This document shows, in pieces, positions 1 to 7,269 of a stretch of 16,126 nt of DNA. The stretch comes from Paracoccaceae bacterium. GTDB lineage: Bacteria; Pseudomonadota; Alphaproteobacteria; Rhodobacterales; Rhodobacteraceae. Numbering within the stretch: the first letter of the stretch is position 1; every line of letters starts with the position of its first letter. Below the pieces are notes generated by a model, which saw nothing but the letters and a program-made list of their open reading frames with translations, had not been told where the DNA came from and ran no database searches. The position numbers and the translations under genes were made by a program. The DNA lies in assembly GCA_003551745.1 (NCBI GenBank), contig PUNI01000063.1, positions 1 to 16,126 on the forward strand, written 5' to 3'.

Positions 1-2
1 CG

Positions 3-1160
3 CTGCCGGCCGCCGTCAACCACGCCGCCTGGACGCATCGCGGCGGCAGCCCCACGCACACCATCGCGCATCCCGCGCTTTCGGCCCAGCCCACGCTGAT
101 CTGGAGCCGCCCGATCGGAGAGGGCGAGAGCCGGCGCTATCGGATCACCGCCGACCCGGTCGCCGCCGACGGGCGCATCTTCACCCTTGATGCCAGCTCC
201 ACCGTCGCTGCCACCGGCGCGGATGGCACCCCTCTTTGGAGCCGCGACATCACTCCGCCCTGGGCCGGGCGCGGGGCGCCGGCCTCGGGCGGCGGGCTCG
301 CCTATGGCAACGGCCGCGTTTTCGTGGGTTCGGCCTTCGGTCAGCTCGTGGCGCTCGACGCCGCCAGTGGCGCCGAGATCTGGCGCCAGCGCTTTGACGC
401 TCCGGTCACCGGCGCGCCGACGGTGCGCGGCAACCGGGTCTATGTGGTCTCGGCCGACAGCGGCGCCTATGCGCTGGACGCCGCCGATGGCAAGATCGTC
501 TGGCAGCGCGTCGGCACGCCCTCGCCCTCGGCGATGACCGGCGGCCCGGCTCCGGCGCTGACCGATCGCGCCGTGCTGATGCCGCTCGCCACCGGCGATC
601 TGGTCTCGCTGGTGGCCGACAATGGCGTCGAGCTGTGGAACCGCCGCATCGCCGGCGAGCGCACCGGCATCGCCGCGGCGGGCGTCACCGACATCTCCGG
701 CGATCCTGTGGTGGTGGGCAATACCGTCTTCGTGGGCAACCGATCCGGCCGCGTCACCGCGCTGGACCTTGCCAGCGGCAGCCCGCAGTGGACGGCGCGC
801 GAGGGCGCCTTCGGCCCGGTCTGGCCGGCGGGCGGCAGCGTGTTCCTGATCTCGGACCGGGGCGAGCTTCTGCGTCTGGACGCGCGTACCGGCGAGCGCA
901 TCTGGGGCATTCCGATGGCCCGTTTCCTCGACGAGCGCGAGCGCCGACGGGCCGAGGTGGTCGCCCATCACGGCCCCATCCTCGCCGGCGGGCGGCTGAT
1001 CGTCGCCTCGAACGACGGGCTGATGCGCAGCTTCGATCCGGTCTCGGGCGCGCTGCTCGGCGCGGTCGAGGTGCCCGGCGGCGCAACCACACGGCCGATC
1101 GTGGTCGGCGGCACGCTCTATGTCGTCTCCACCGACGGGCGGCTCCACGCCTTCCGCTGA
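3..1160 (+). CDS. bamB: PQQ-like beta-propeller protein, BamB-like, 5'-truncated
   Basis: Only the 3' part is present: 385 codons from the window edge to the TGA, so any signal peptide or lipobox lies outside. About seven repeated blades are visible, each a short beta stretch followed by a turn of the type LDAxSGxxxW (for example LDAASGAEIW, LDAADGKIVW, LDLASGSPQW, LDARTGERIW), which is the PQQ/WD40-like repeat. BamB is the outer-membrane lipoprotein that works with BamA in beta-barrel assembly at the periplasmic face. The der gene starts 27 bases downstream on the same strand, matching the bamB–der order of E. coli and other proteobacteria; this supports BamB over a PQQ-dependent dehydrogenase, and no dehydrogenase catalytic region is seen. 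The family call is firm; the specific BamB role rests on repeat type and gene order. Confidence 0.87.
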   Translation: MPAAVNHAAWTHRGGSPTHTIAHPALSAQPTLIWSRPIGEGESRRYRITADPVAADGRIFTLDASSTVAATGADGTPLWSRDITPPWAGRGAPASGGGLAYGNGRVFVGSAFGQLVALDAASGAEIWRQRFDAPVTGAPTVRGNRVYVVSADSGAYALDAADGKIVWQRVGTPSPSAMTGGPAPALTDRAVLMPLATGDLVSLVADNGVELWNRRIAGERTGIAAAGVTDISGDPVVVGNTVFVGNRSGRVTALDLASGSPQWTAREGAFGPVWPAGGSVFLISDRGELLRLDARTGERIWGIPMARFLDERERRRAEVVAHHGPILAGGRLIVASNDGLMRSFDPVSGALLGAVEVPGGATTRPIVVGGTLYVVSTDGRLHAFR

Positions 1161-1187
1161 CCCGCGCCGCGCCCGCTGGAGGGCTGC

Positions 1188-2657
1188 ATGAGCTTCACGC
1201 TTGCCATCGTCGGCCGGCCCAATGTCGGCAAGTCCACCCTGTTCAACCGGCTGGTGGGCAAGCGGCTGGCTCTGGTCGACGACCGCCCCGGCGTCACCCG
1301 CGACCTGCGCGAGGGCGCGGCGCGGCTCTTCGATCTGCGCTTCACCGTGATCGACACCGCCGGGCTGGAAGATGCGACCGACGACAGCCTGCCGGGCCGG
1401 ATGCGCAAGCTGACCGAACGCGCCGTCGCCTCTTCCGACATCTGCCTCTTTCTGGTCGATGCCCGCGCCGGCATCACGCCCGCGGATGCCGAGCTTGCCG
1501 AGATCCTGCGCCGCCGGGCGCAGCATGTTATCCTTGCCGCCAACAAGGCCGAGGGCCGGGCCGGCGAGGCCGGGATCCTTGACGCCTACGCCCTCGGCCT
1601 CGGCGAGCCGGTGCGGCTGTCGGCCGAACACGGCGAGGGGCTCGACGAGCTCTACGACCTCCTCCGTCCGCTCGCCGAGGGCTTCGAGGCGCAGGCCGCC
1701 GCGGAAGCACCCGAAACCGATGTGGACGTGGATCAGGAGGAGGACGGCCCGAGCGCGCCCACCGCCGCGCGGCCCCTTCAGATCGCGGTCATCGGCCGGC
1801 CCAACGCGGGCAAGTCCACCCTCGTCAACGCGATCCTCGGCGAGGAGCGGCTCTTGACCGGCCCCGAGGCCGGCATCACCCGCGATGCGATCTCGGTGGC
1901 GACCCACTGGAACGGCACGCCGGTCCGCATCTTCGACACGGCGGGCATGCGCAAGCGCGCCCGGGTGCAGGACAAGGTCGAGAAGCTCTCGGTCGCCGAC
2001 GGGCTGCGCGCGGTGCGCTTCGCCGAGGTGGTCGTCGTGCTGCTCGACGCGATGATCCCCTTCGAGACGCAGGACCTGCGCATCGCCGATCTTGCCGAGG
2101 AGGAGGGTCGCGCGGTGGTGGTGGCGGTGAACAAGTGGGATCTGGTCGAGAGCCGGCAGGCCCGGCTGAAGGAACTGCAGGCCGCCTTCGACAGGCTCCT
2201 GCCGCAGCTCCGCGGGGCGCCGCTTGTGGCGGTCTCGGCGGTAACGGGGCAGGGCCTCGACCGGCTCCATGACGCGGTGCGCGCCGCCCATGGGATCTGG
2301 AACCGACGGGTGCCCACAGCGCGCCTCAACCAGTGGCTCGCCGGCATGGTCGCGGCGCACCCGCCCCCGGCGCCGGGCGGGCGGCGGGTGAAGCTGCGCT
2401 ACATGACCCAGGTGAAGACGCGGCCCCCCGGCTTCGTACTGATGTGCTCGAACCCCGAGGCGCTGCCCGACGCCTATCGCCGCTATCTGATCGGCGGCCT
2501 GCGCGAGGCTTTCGACATGCCCGGCACGCCGATCCGCCTGACCCTGCGCAGCCAGGCCGAGAAGAACCCCTACAGGGGCCGCAAGGCGCCGGGCCCCTCG
2601 AAGCTGCGCAAGCACCTGCGGCCGGCCCGCCCGGCTCGCCCGGCCCGGCCGCGCTAG
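1188..2657 (+). CDS. der: Ribosome biogenesis GTPase Der (EngA)
   Basis: Der is a tandem GTPase needed for late assembly of the 50S ribosomal subunit in the cytoplasm. Both G domains are complete. Domain 1 has the P-loop GRPNVGKS (residues 9–16), DTAG (56–59) and NKAE (119–122). Domain 2 has GRPNAGKS (about 203–210), DTAG (from 250) and NKWD (315–318). The acidic linker at about 168–195 is typical. A KH-like domain follows and includes [13 protein letters not shown], a Der hallmark. The 489-aa length is normal for alphaproteobacteria, and the protein ends in a basic Pro/Arg tail with repeated ARP units. The ATG has a GGAGGG Shine-Dalgarno at 1178–1183. The stop TAG lies in a CTAG that also holds the stop of the convergent gene. 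Confidence 0.97.
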   Translation: MSFTLAIVGRPNVGKSTLFNRLVGKRLALVDDRPGVTRDLREGAARLFDLRFTVIDTAGLEDATDDSLPGRMRKLTERAVASSDICLFLVDARAGITPADAELAEILRRRAQHVILAANKAEGRAGEAGILDAYALGLGEPVRLSAEHGEGLDELYDLLRPLAEGFEAQAAAEAPETDVDVDQEEDGPSAPTAARPLQIAVIGRPNAGKSTLVNAILGEERLLTGPEAGITRDAISVATHWNGTPVRIFDTAGMRKRARVQDKVEKLSVADGLRAVRFAEVVVVLLDAMIPFETQDLRIADLAEEEGRAVVVAVNKWDLVESRQARLKELQAAFDRLLPQLRGAPLVAVSAVTGQGLDRLHDAVRAAHGIWNRRVPTARLNQWLAGMVAAHPPPAPGGRRVKLRYMTQVKTRPPGFVLMCSNPEALPDAYRRYLIGGLREAFDMPGTPIRLTLRSQAEKNPYRGRKAPGPSKLRKHLRPARPARPARPR

Positions 2658-3874
2658 CCGTCCGATGCTTCCTCGGTCTCGATCTCGGCGCGCGCCTCCA
2701 GCGTGCGGTGCACCGGGCAGCGGTCGGCGATCTGCATCAGCCGAGCGCGCTGCTCGGCGTCGAGATCGCCCTCCAGCCGGATCAGCCGCCGGAACCGGTC
2801 GATCTTGTGGCCCTTCTCGCAGTCGGCGCAGTCCTCGGCATGGACCTTGGCATGGGTCACGTCCACCGCGACGTGGTCGAGCGGCCATTTCTTGCGCCGG
2901 GCATACATGCGGATCGTCATGGTGGTGCAGGCGCCGAGCCCCGCCGCCAGGAGGCCGTAGGGCGAGGGGCCGCGGTCGCTCCCGCCATGGCCGGCCGGCT
3001 CGTCGGCCTGCAGATGGTGGGGCCCGGCCATGATGTCCTGCAGGAAGCCGTCGGGGTCGGCTTCGCTGACGCGGGTCACACCCTCGGGCGCGGCCGCCGG
3101 CGGGGCAGGGGGCGCGAGGTGGAGATAGCGCACCGCCCAGGCGGCGATCACGCCGGCCGCATAATCGGCATCGGCGGCGCGGCTCAGCAGATGGTCGGCA
3201 TCGTCGAGCGTGACGAAGCTCTTCGGGTGCTTCTTGGCGGTGAAGATCCGGGTCGCGTTGTCGATCCCTACCACCCTGTCACCCGGTGCGTGGAGCACCA
3301 GAAGCGCGGCCTTCATCGCGGCGAGGTCATCGCCCAGATCGCCGGTGCAGACATCCTCGACGAAGTCGCGTCCGATCCGCACCGGGTGGCCGCCCAGATC
3401 GACCTCGGCCGCGCCCTCGCTTCGGATCGTCTCCAGCGCCTCTTCGAAATGCCGCGTCACGTGGCCCGGATCGAAGGGCGCGGCCAGCGTCGCCACCGCA
3501 CGCACCGAGCCGATGCGCCCCGCCGCCCGGATCGCCGCCGCCCCGCCCAGCGAGTGGCCGATCAGGAGCTCTGGTGCCAGCCCGCGGTCGCCCAGCGCCG
3601 CCGCGGCCGCCTCCAGATCGGCCGCGTTCGAGGCGAGGGTCGTCTCGGCGAAGGCGCCCTCCGACTGGCCGAGCCCGGTGAAGTCGAAGCCCAGCACCGC
3701 GAACCCCTCCGCCGCCAGCCGGCGGGCGATGCGGCGTGCGGCCACCAGGTCCTTCCCGCAGGTGAAGCAATGGGCCATCAGCGCGGTCGCCCGCGGCGCG
3801 CCTGCGGGCAACTCCAGCCGGCCCGTCAACTCGTGCCCGGCATGGCCGGGAAACCTCAGCGTCTCGCTGCGCAT
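2654..3874 (-). CDS. Bifunctional alpha/beta hydrolase / OsmC family protein
   Basis: This 406-aa protein joins two domains. Residues 1–about 255 form an alpha/beta hydrolase with nucleophile elbow GHSLGG (106–111, Ser108), probable acid Asp199 in PGDRV and probable base His228 in DADHLL. Residues about 265–406 form an OsmC/Ohr-type domain with two cysteines, Cys316 in GACTT and Cys386 in DRCPVH, the usual pair in thiol peroxidases of this superfamily. This fusion is a recognised proteobacterial architecture. Its substrate is unknown; OsmC relatives reduce organic hydroperoxides, and the hydrolase half could release an acyl or ester substrate, but that is inference. The ATG at 3874 has AAGGAG six bases upstream (3886–3881). 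The gene is divergent from the DUF3445 gene and overlaps the der stop by 4 bases tail to tail. Confidence 0.92.
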   Translation of the reverse strand: MRSETLRFPGHAGHELTGRLELPAGAPRATALMAHCFTCGKDLVAARRIARRLAAEGFAVLGFDFTGLGQSEGAFAETTLASNAADLEAAAAALGDRGLAPELLIGHSLGGAAAIRAAGRIGSVRAVATLAAPFDPGHVTRHFEEALETIRSEGAAEVDLGGHPVRIGRDFVEDVCTGDLGDDLAAMKAALLVLHAPGDRVVGIDNATRIFTAKKHPKSFVTLDDADHLLSRAADADYAAGVIAAWAVRYLHLAPPAPPAAAPEGVTRVSEADPDGFLQDIMAGPHHLQADEPAGHGGSDRGPSPYGLLAAGLGACTTMTIRMYARRKKWPLDHVAVDVTHAKVHAEDCADCEKGHKIDRFRRLIRLEGDLDAEQRARLMQIADRCPVHRTLEARAEIETEEASDG

Positions 3875-3957
3875 GACATGCTCCTTTTCTTCGCGCCCGG
3901 GCTGGCGCCACGGAACGGCCCCTCGCCAAGGCGTCTGCCATGGTCTAACGCTTGCGC

Positions 3958-4758
3958 ATGGCGATCCTCCAGTCCCGGCTGCCTTTCGCCCTATGGGTCG
4001 ATCCGCGCCAGCGGCGGCTGCCGGGCATCCAGCCGCTCGCCCCGGAGGACTGGCTGCTGGTCGACGACGCCTTCGCCGCGCAGATGGCCGAGCGCGACCG
4101 GCTGATCGCCACGCGCCCCCGCGAGGTGCACGCGCTGCTGCCCGAGGCCATGCCCGCGGCGCGGGAACTGCTGGCGCGGCTGCTCGCGGAGCTGCGCCGC
4201 AGCCCGGGCTATGCGGTGGGCGCAGCCTCTGTCACCCGGCCCGACGGCGTCACTGTGGCAATCGAGGCCGACCGACCGCTCCTGACCGCCGGGCGGCTGG
4301 GGCAGGCCGATCTCTGCCTGATGGAGCGGCGGGGCGATGCGCATGTGCTGACCGGCGCGATCCTGTGCTTTCCCGCCGGCTGGACACTAGCCGAGAAGCT
4401 CGGCCGCCCGCTCGTGCGCATCCATGCTCCGGTGCGGGAGTATGACGGCGGGCTCGCGGCCCGCGTGCAGCGGCTCTTCGATGCGATCCGGCCCGAACAG
4501 CCGCTCTGGCGCGTCAACGTGCTGGCCTATGCCGAGCCCGCGCTCTTCGCCCCGCGCACCGAGGCCGACCCGCGTCCCAACCCCTCAGGCCGCGGCGCCT
4601 TCGTCCGCTCCGAGCGGCAGTGCCTGCTGAGACTGCCGGACACCGGCGCGGTCGTGTTCTCGATCCACACCGCCGTCGTGCGCCGCGGGAACCTGACGGC
4701 CGAGCAGGAGGCCGCCTTCGCCGAACTTCCCCCCGCCCCGTCGCGCGAATCGGCCTGA
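3958..4758 (+). CDS. DUF3445 family protein, HODM/DmmA-like heme N-demethylase relative
   Basis: This 266-aa protein matches DUF3445: N-terminal LPGIQPL (about 21–27), a central AILCFPAGW (134–142), RIHAPV (154–159), WRVN (184–187) and the C-terminal block VRSERQCLLRLP with VFSIHT (217–238). Characterised relatives are heme-dependent oxidative N-demethylase (HODM) and the DmmA subunit of dimethylamine monooxygenase, which use a PAS-like heme fold to demethylate amines. No reductase or ferredoxin-like partner subunits lie next to it, so it may be an orphan paralogue with another substrate. The ATG at 3958 was chosen; an in-frame TTG at 3952 would add two residues, and no strong ribosome binding site separates them. 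The gene is convergent with the C1 operon, with 12 bases between stops. The family is likely, the reaction unproven. Confidence 0.82.
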   Translation: MAILQSRLPFALWVDPRQRRLPGIQPLAPEDWLLVDDAFAAQMAERDRLIATRPREVHALLPEAMPAARELLARLLAELRRSPGYAVGAASVTRPDGVTVAIEADRPLLTAGRLGQADLCLMERRGDAHVLTGAILCFPAGWTLAEKLGRPLVRIHAPVREYDGGLAARVQRLFDAIRPEQPLWRVNVLAYAEPALFAPRTEADPRPNPSGRGAFVRSERQCLLRLPDTGAVVFSIHTAVVRRGNLTAEQEAAFAELPPAPSRESA

Positions 4759-4770
4759 GCCGGGCGCGCC

Positions 4771-5742
4771 TCAGCCCCGCCGCCTGCGCGCCCCGCGGCC
4801 CGACCGCCCGCCGCTCGCCGCCCCGGCGGCGGCCTCGGCGCTGGCCTCGGCAAAGCTCGCGCCCGCCTTCACCGCCTCCAGCACCCGCGCGAAGCGGATC
4901 CACTCTCCGCCGTTCGGATCGTGGTTCATCAGCAGGTTCGCCGCCCGCACCGCCTCCATCTCGACGCTGCGCACCGGGTTCATGATCGCGCTGGTCATGC
5001 CCGCGCAGATCGCCATCGGCAGGAAGGCCGCATTGATGCCGTGCCGGTTGGGCAGGCCGAAGGAGACGTTCGACGCGCCGCAGGTGGTGTTCACGCCCAG
5101 CTCCGCGCGCAGCCGGCGGACCAGCGCGAACACCTGCTGCCCGGCGCTGGCCATCGCGCCCACCGGCATCACCAGCGGATCGACCACGATGTCATGGGCC
5201 GGAATGCCGAAATCCGCCGCCCGCTCGACGATCTTCTTCGCCACCGCGAAGCGCACGTCGGGGTCCTCGCTGATCCCGGTGTCGTCGTTCGAGATCGCAA
5301 CCACCGGCACGTTGAACTTCTTGACCAGTGGCAGCACCAGCTCCAGCCGCTCCTCCTCGCCGGTGACCGAGTTCAGCAGCGGCCGGCCATGCGCCATCTC
5401 AAGCCCGGCTTCGAGCGCAGCCGGAACACTTGAATCGATGCATAGAGGAACATCCACAAGCCCCTGAACGAGCTCGATCATCTGCCGCATCAACGGCGGC
5501 TCGGTCTGGTTCGGGTCGGGATTCGAATTGTAGACCACCCCCGCATTGACATCGAGCACCATCGCCCCGCAGGCGACCTGCTCCAGCGCATCCTTCTCGA
5601 CAGTGGAGAAATCGCCCGCCTCCAGTTCGGCGGCGAGCTTCTTGCGGCCGGTGGGGTTGATCCGCTCGCCGATCACGCAGAACGGCTCGTCAAAGCCGAT
5701 GACGACGGTTTTTGTTTTCGATTCAATAACAGTGCGCGACAT
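4771..5742 (-). CDS. Methyltetrahydrofolate:corrinoid/cobalamin methyltransferase (pterin-binding)
   Basis: The protein (323 aa) has the pterin-binding TIM-barrel motifs of methyl-THF methyltransferases: GERINPTGRK (25–34), DVNAG (64–68), CIDSS (101–105), LLNSVTG (122–128), VVDPLVMPVG (186–195) and GASNVSFGLPNR (222–233). Asn225 aligns by motif with the pterin N5-binding Asn of acetogen AcsE. Such enzymes transfer methyl groups between methyl-THF and a corrinoid protein in the cytoplasm. No corrinoid-binding protein is encoded in the window. The start is preceded by AAGAAGGA (5756–5749) inside the end of the MTHFR-like gene; only 3 bases separate that stop from this ATG, so the two are co-transcribed and probably translationally coupled. 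The last 25 or so residues are a low-complexity Ala/Gly/Arg tail ending in consecutive arginines, which is not part of the barrel. Confidence 0.93.
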   Translation of the reverse strand: MSRTVIESKTKTVVIGFDEPFCVIGERINPTGRKKLAAELEAGDFSTVEKDALEQVACGAMVLDVNAGVVYNSNPDPNQTEPPLMRQMIELVQGLVDVPLCIDSSVPAALEAGLEMAHGRPLLNSVTGEEERLELVLPLVKKFNVPVVAISNDDTGISEDPDVRFAVAKKIVERAADFGIPAHDIVVDPLVMPVGAMASAGQQVFALVRRLRAELGVNTTCGASNVSFGLPNRHGINAAFLPMAICAGMTSAIMNPVRSVEMEAVRAANLLMNHDPNGGEWIRFARVLEAVKAGASFAEASAEAAAGAASGGRSGRGARRRRG

Positions 5743-5745
5743 TCC

Positions 5746-6660
5746 TCATCCTTCTTCCGAGGCCGGCACGGCTGCGGCGCCGCCATGGGCCCGGGCCCAG
5801 CCGGCGCTGGCCGCGATGCCGCCCAGCGGAAACAGGTGCACCGCTGCGACCGGCCCGCCGGGGTCGGCCGTCACATGGGCTGCAAGCGCGGCGGCCACCT
5901 CGGTCGGCTCGAACGGCGTCACCAGCTTGGTCACATCCCGCGCCCGCCGCTGCAACACCTTCAGCGAGGGACCCACCCCGCAGGCGACGGCGAACTTGAT
6001 CAGCGTCTGCAGCTTCGCGGGCCCGGCAAGCCCGACATGGATCGGCAGGCCGATCCCGGCCGCCTGCACCCGCGCGGCCCAGGCAAGCACCGGCGCGGCG
6101 TCAAAGGCGAACTGGGTGACGATGGCCATCTCGGTCCCGGTCGCGGCGGCCCAGTCAGCCTTGCGCCGCAGCGCCTGCATCAGCACCGCCTCGCCGCCCT
6201 TCGCGGCGATGTCGCGGTTGCCCTCGGGGTGGCCGGCGACATGCACCCGCTCGAAGGCATCGAAATGCCCGGTCTCCAGAAGCTGCATCGCGCAGTGGAA
6301 ACCGCCCGCCGGCTTGACCGGGCTGCCGCCAAGGATCAGCGCCTGCCGCACATCGGCCTCGCCGCGATAGCGCGCCACCAGATCGTCGAGCGTGCGGCGG
6401 TCGGGCAGAACCCGGGCCGGGAAATGCGGCATCGGCTCGAACCCCTCGCGGCGCAGCCGCGCGGCGGTGGCCACCATCTCGGCCGGCTCGGTGCCGGCGA
6501 TATGCGCGATGTAGACGCGCGTGCCCACCGGCAGCAGGTCACGAAAGCTCGGGACCTTCGCGGCGGTGCGCGGCATCACCTCCAGCGAATACCCCGAAAG
6601 CAGCGATTCCAGCGGTGCCGGGGCGGGGCGCAGGGCGCGGCGGAAACTCAGAAGCGACAT
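5746..6660 (-). CDS. Methylenetetrahydrofolate reductase (MetF-like, short divergent type)
   Basis: The 304-aa product has MetF-family landmarks: SLEVMP near residue 25 (equivalent to the SFEFFPP strand, with the catalytic Glu at 27), PHFPAR (79–84), LILGGSP (108–114), VAGHPEG (141–147, MetF GxPExH region), VTQFAFD (181–187, matching the folate-contacting TQxxFD) and LVTPFEPTE late in the protein. The reaction would be methylene-THF to or from methyl-THF with FAD; direction and electron donor are not visible. Its sequence is far from housekeeping MetF and its partner is a methyl-THF methyltransferase, so a role in methyl-group catabolism or transfer is likelier than methionine synthesis. The ATG at 6660 has GGGAGG five bases upstream; an in-frame ATG 24 bases earlier lacks one. 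It lies 46 bases after the small gene at 6707. Confidence 0.88.
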   Translation of the reverse strand: MSLLSFRRALRPAPAPLESLLSGYSLEVMPRTAAKVPSFRDLLPVGTRVYIAHIAGTEPAEMVATAARLRREGFEPMPHFPARVLPDRRTLDDLVARYRGEADVRQALILGGSPVKPAGGFHCAMQLLETGHFDAFERVHVAGHPEGNRDIAAKGGEAVLMQALRRKADWAAATGTEMAIVTQFAFDAAPVLAWAARVQAAGIGLPIHVGLAGPAKLQTLIKFAVACGVGPSLKVLQRRARDVTKLVTPFEPTEVAAALAAHVTADPGGPVAAVHLFPLGGIAASAGWARAHGGAAAVPASEEG

Positions 6661-6706
6661 GAGGGCCTCCCAGGCACGGGTCATTCCGGCGCGGCACCCG
6701 GCCCGC

Positions 6707-7018
6707 TCACGCAGACCGGCCGCCGTTCTCCACGAGGGCCTTCAGCCGGCCCGCGTCATACTCCGCCTCGAGCCGGGCGGCCTCGGCGGCGGCCACCTCC
6801 TCGGGCGCGCCGGGCCGCTCGAAGGGCAGGCCGCGGCGCCATTCGGCGAGGTAGGCATCGCTGTCCCGCGCCCCCACCCGCATCGCGCAGCGGTCGATCG
6901 CCTGCTCGAACCGCTCCGAGAGCTGGACCTTCGCCGCCCCGCGCCTGCCGCGCCCGCCCGCCCCGGCGATCACCTGGGCCGGGATGTCGCGCCAGTAAAC
7001 CACGGTGACCTGCGCCAT
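6707..7018 (-). CDS. Small 'virulence factor' family protein of the C1 operon
   Basis: This 103-aa soluble protein begins with VTVVYWRDIPAQV (about 4–16), the recognisable start of the small family named 'virulence factor' after a domain of staphylococcal CvfC. It continues with a KVQLSERFEQAID segment (30–42) and a charged helical C-terminus rich in Ala/Glu. No signal peptide, membrane segment or metal motif is visible. Proteins of this family recur directly upstream of MTHFR-like and methyl-THF methyltransferase genes in Rhodobacteraceae (from memory, not searched), so the name is probably misleading and a C1-metabolism role, such as an accessory or regulatory subunit, is the better working idea. 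The ATG was chosen because the conserved start follows it and a GGGAGC lies just upstream. It is the first gene of the three-gene minus-strand operon. Confidence 0.8.
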   Translation of the reverse strand: MAQVTVVYWRDIPAQVIAGAGGRGRRGAAKVQLSERFEQAIDRCAMRVGARDSDAYLAEWRRGLPFERPGAPEEVAAAEAARLEAEYDAGRLKALVENGGRSA

Positions 7019-7156
7019 GAACCGTTGCTCCCTTGCCCCCCTTACGCCGGGCGCCCCCGCCGGCCTGCCCGGTTTGCGACCTCCGCGGCGGGGATTGCGA
7101 CGCCGTTCTTCTATCCCTGCGGCGTGTGGCCGCCCAGCCCGCACCGACGCCCTCCG

Positions 7157-7173
7157 ATGGGAATAATTCTCAT
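7157..7173. promoter_or_regulatory. Fur-box-like 17-bp palindrome
   Basis: The sequence ATGGGAAT-A-ATTCTCAT is an inverted repeat of two 8-base arms around one base, with one mismatched pair. The inner 15 bases (7158–7172) match the classical 7-1-7 Fur consensus TGATAATnATTATCA at 11 of 14 specified positions. It lies in the 251-base region between the divergent small C1 gene (start 7018) and ppx (start 7270). AATAAT inside it (7162–7167) could also serve as a -10 element toward ppx, so a bound repressor would block that promoter. Which regulator binds is unknown; Rhodobacterales use Fur/Mur and Irr with somewhat different boxes. Confidence 0.45.
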
Positions 7174-7187
7174 GCAGATGATGAGCC

Positions 7188-7202
7188 GCAACCGACGGTT
7201 GC
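7188..7202 (+). other. Short perfect hairpin in the ppx upstream region
   Basis: GCAACC-gac-GGTTGC gives a six-base-pair stem with a three-base loop, 68 bases before the ppx start and 15 bases after the palindrome at 7157–7173. No T-run follows, so it is not a standard terminator. Between the two elements CTCAT (7169–7173) and ATGAG (7181–7185) could also pair. The hairpin may be a leader structure or a second dyad for a DNA-binding protein. Confidence 0.3.
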
Positions 7203-7269
7203 AACGGGAGGACTTGCGCTAGCGCCGCCCGCGGCTTACCCTCGCGTCAACCAGAATTTGGAGGGCGAG

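Noticed and set aside
2608..2654. Short repeats of GC-rich 9-mers at the end of der
   Set aside because: They encode the ARP-repeat basic tail of Der and need no other explanation.
2333..4105. 590-codon + strand open frame across the end of der and the hydrolase–OsmC gene
   Set aside because: It overlaps der in another frame and is antisense to the fusion gene; the composition is that of a GC-rich shadow.
4755..4774. CTGAG/CTCAG inverted repeat between the convergent DUF3445 and methyltransferase stops, as a terminator
   Set aside because: Only five pairs around a 10-base GC-rich loop, with no T-run; not enough to call.
7033..7269. N-terminal extension of the Ppx/GppA protein
   Set aside because: No ribosome binding site or family-like sequence; it would cover the palindrome and hairpin, and GGAGGG directly precedes the ATG at 7270.
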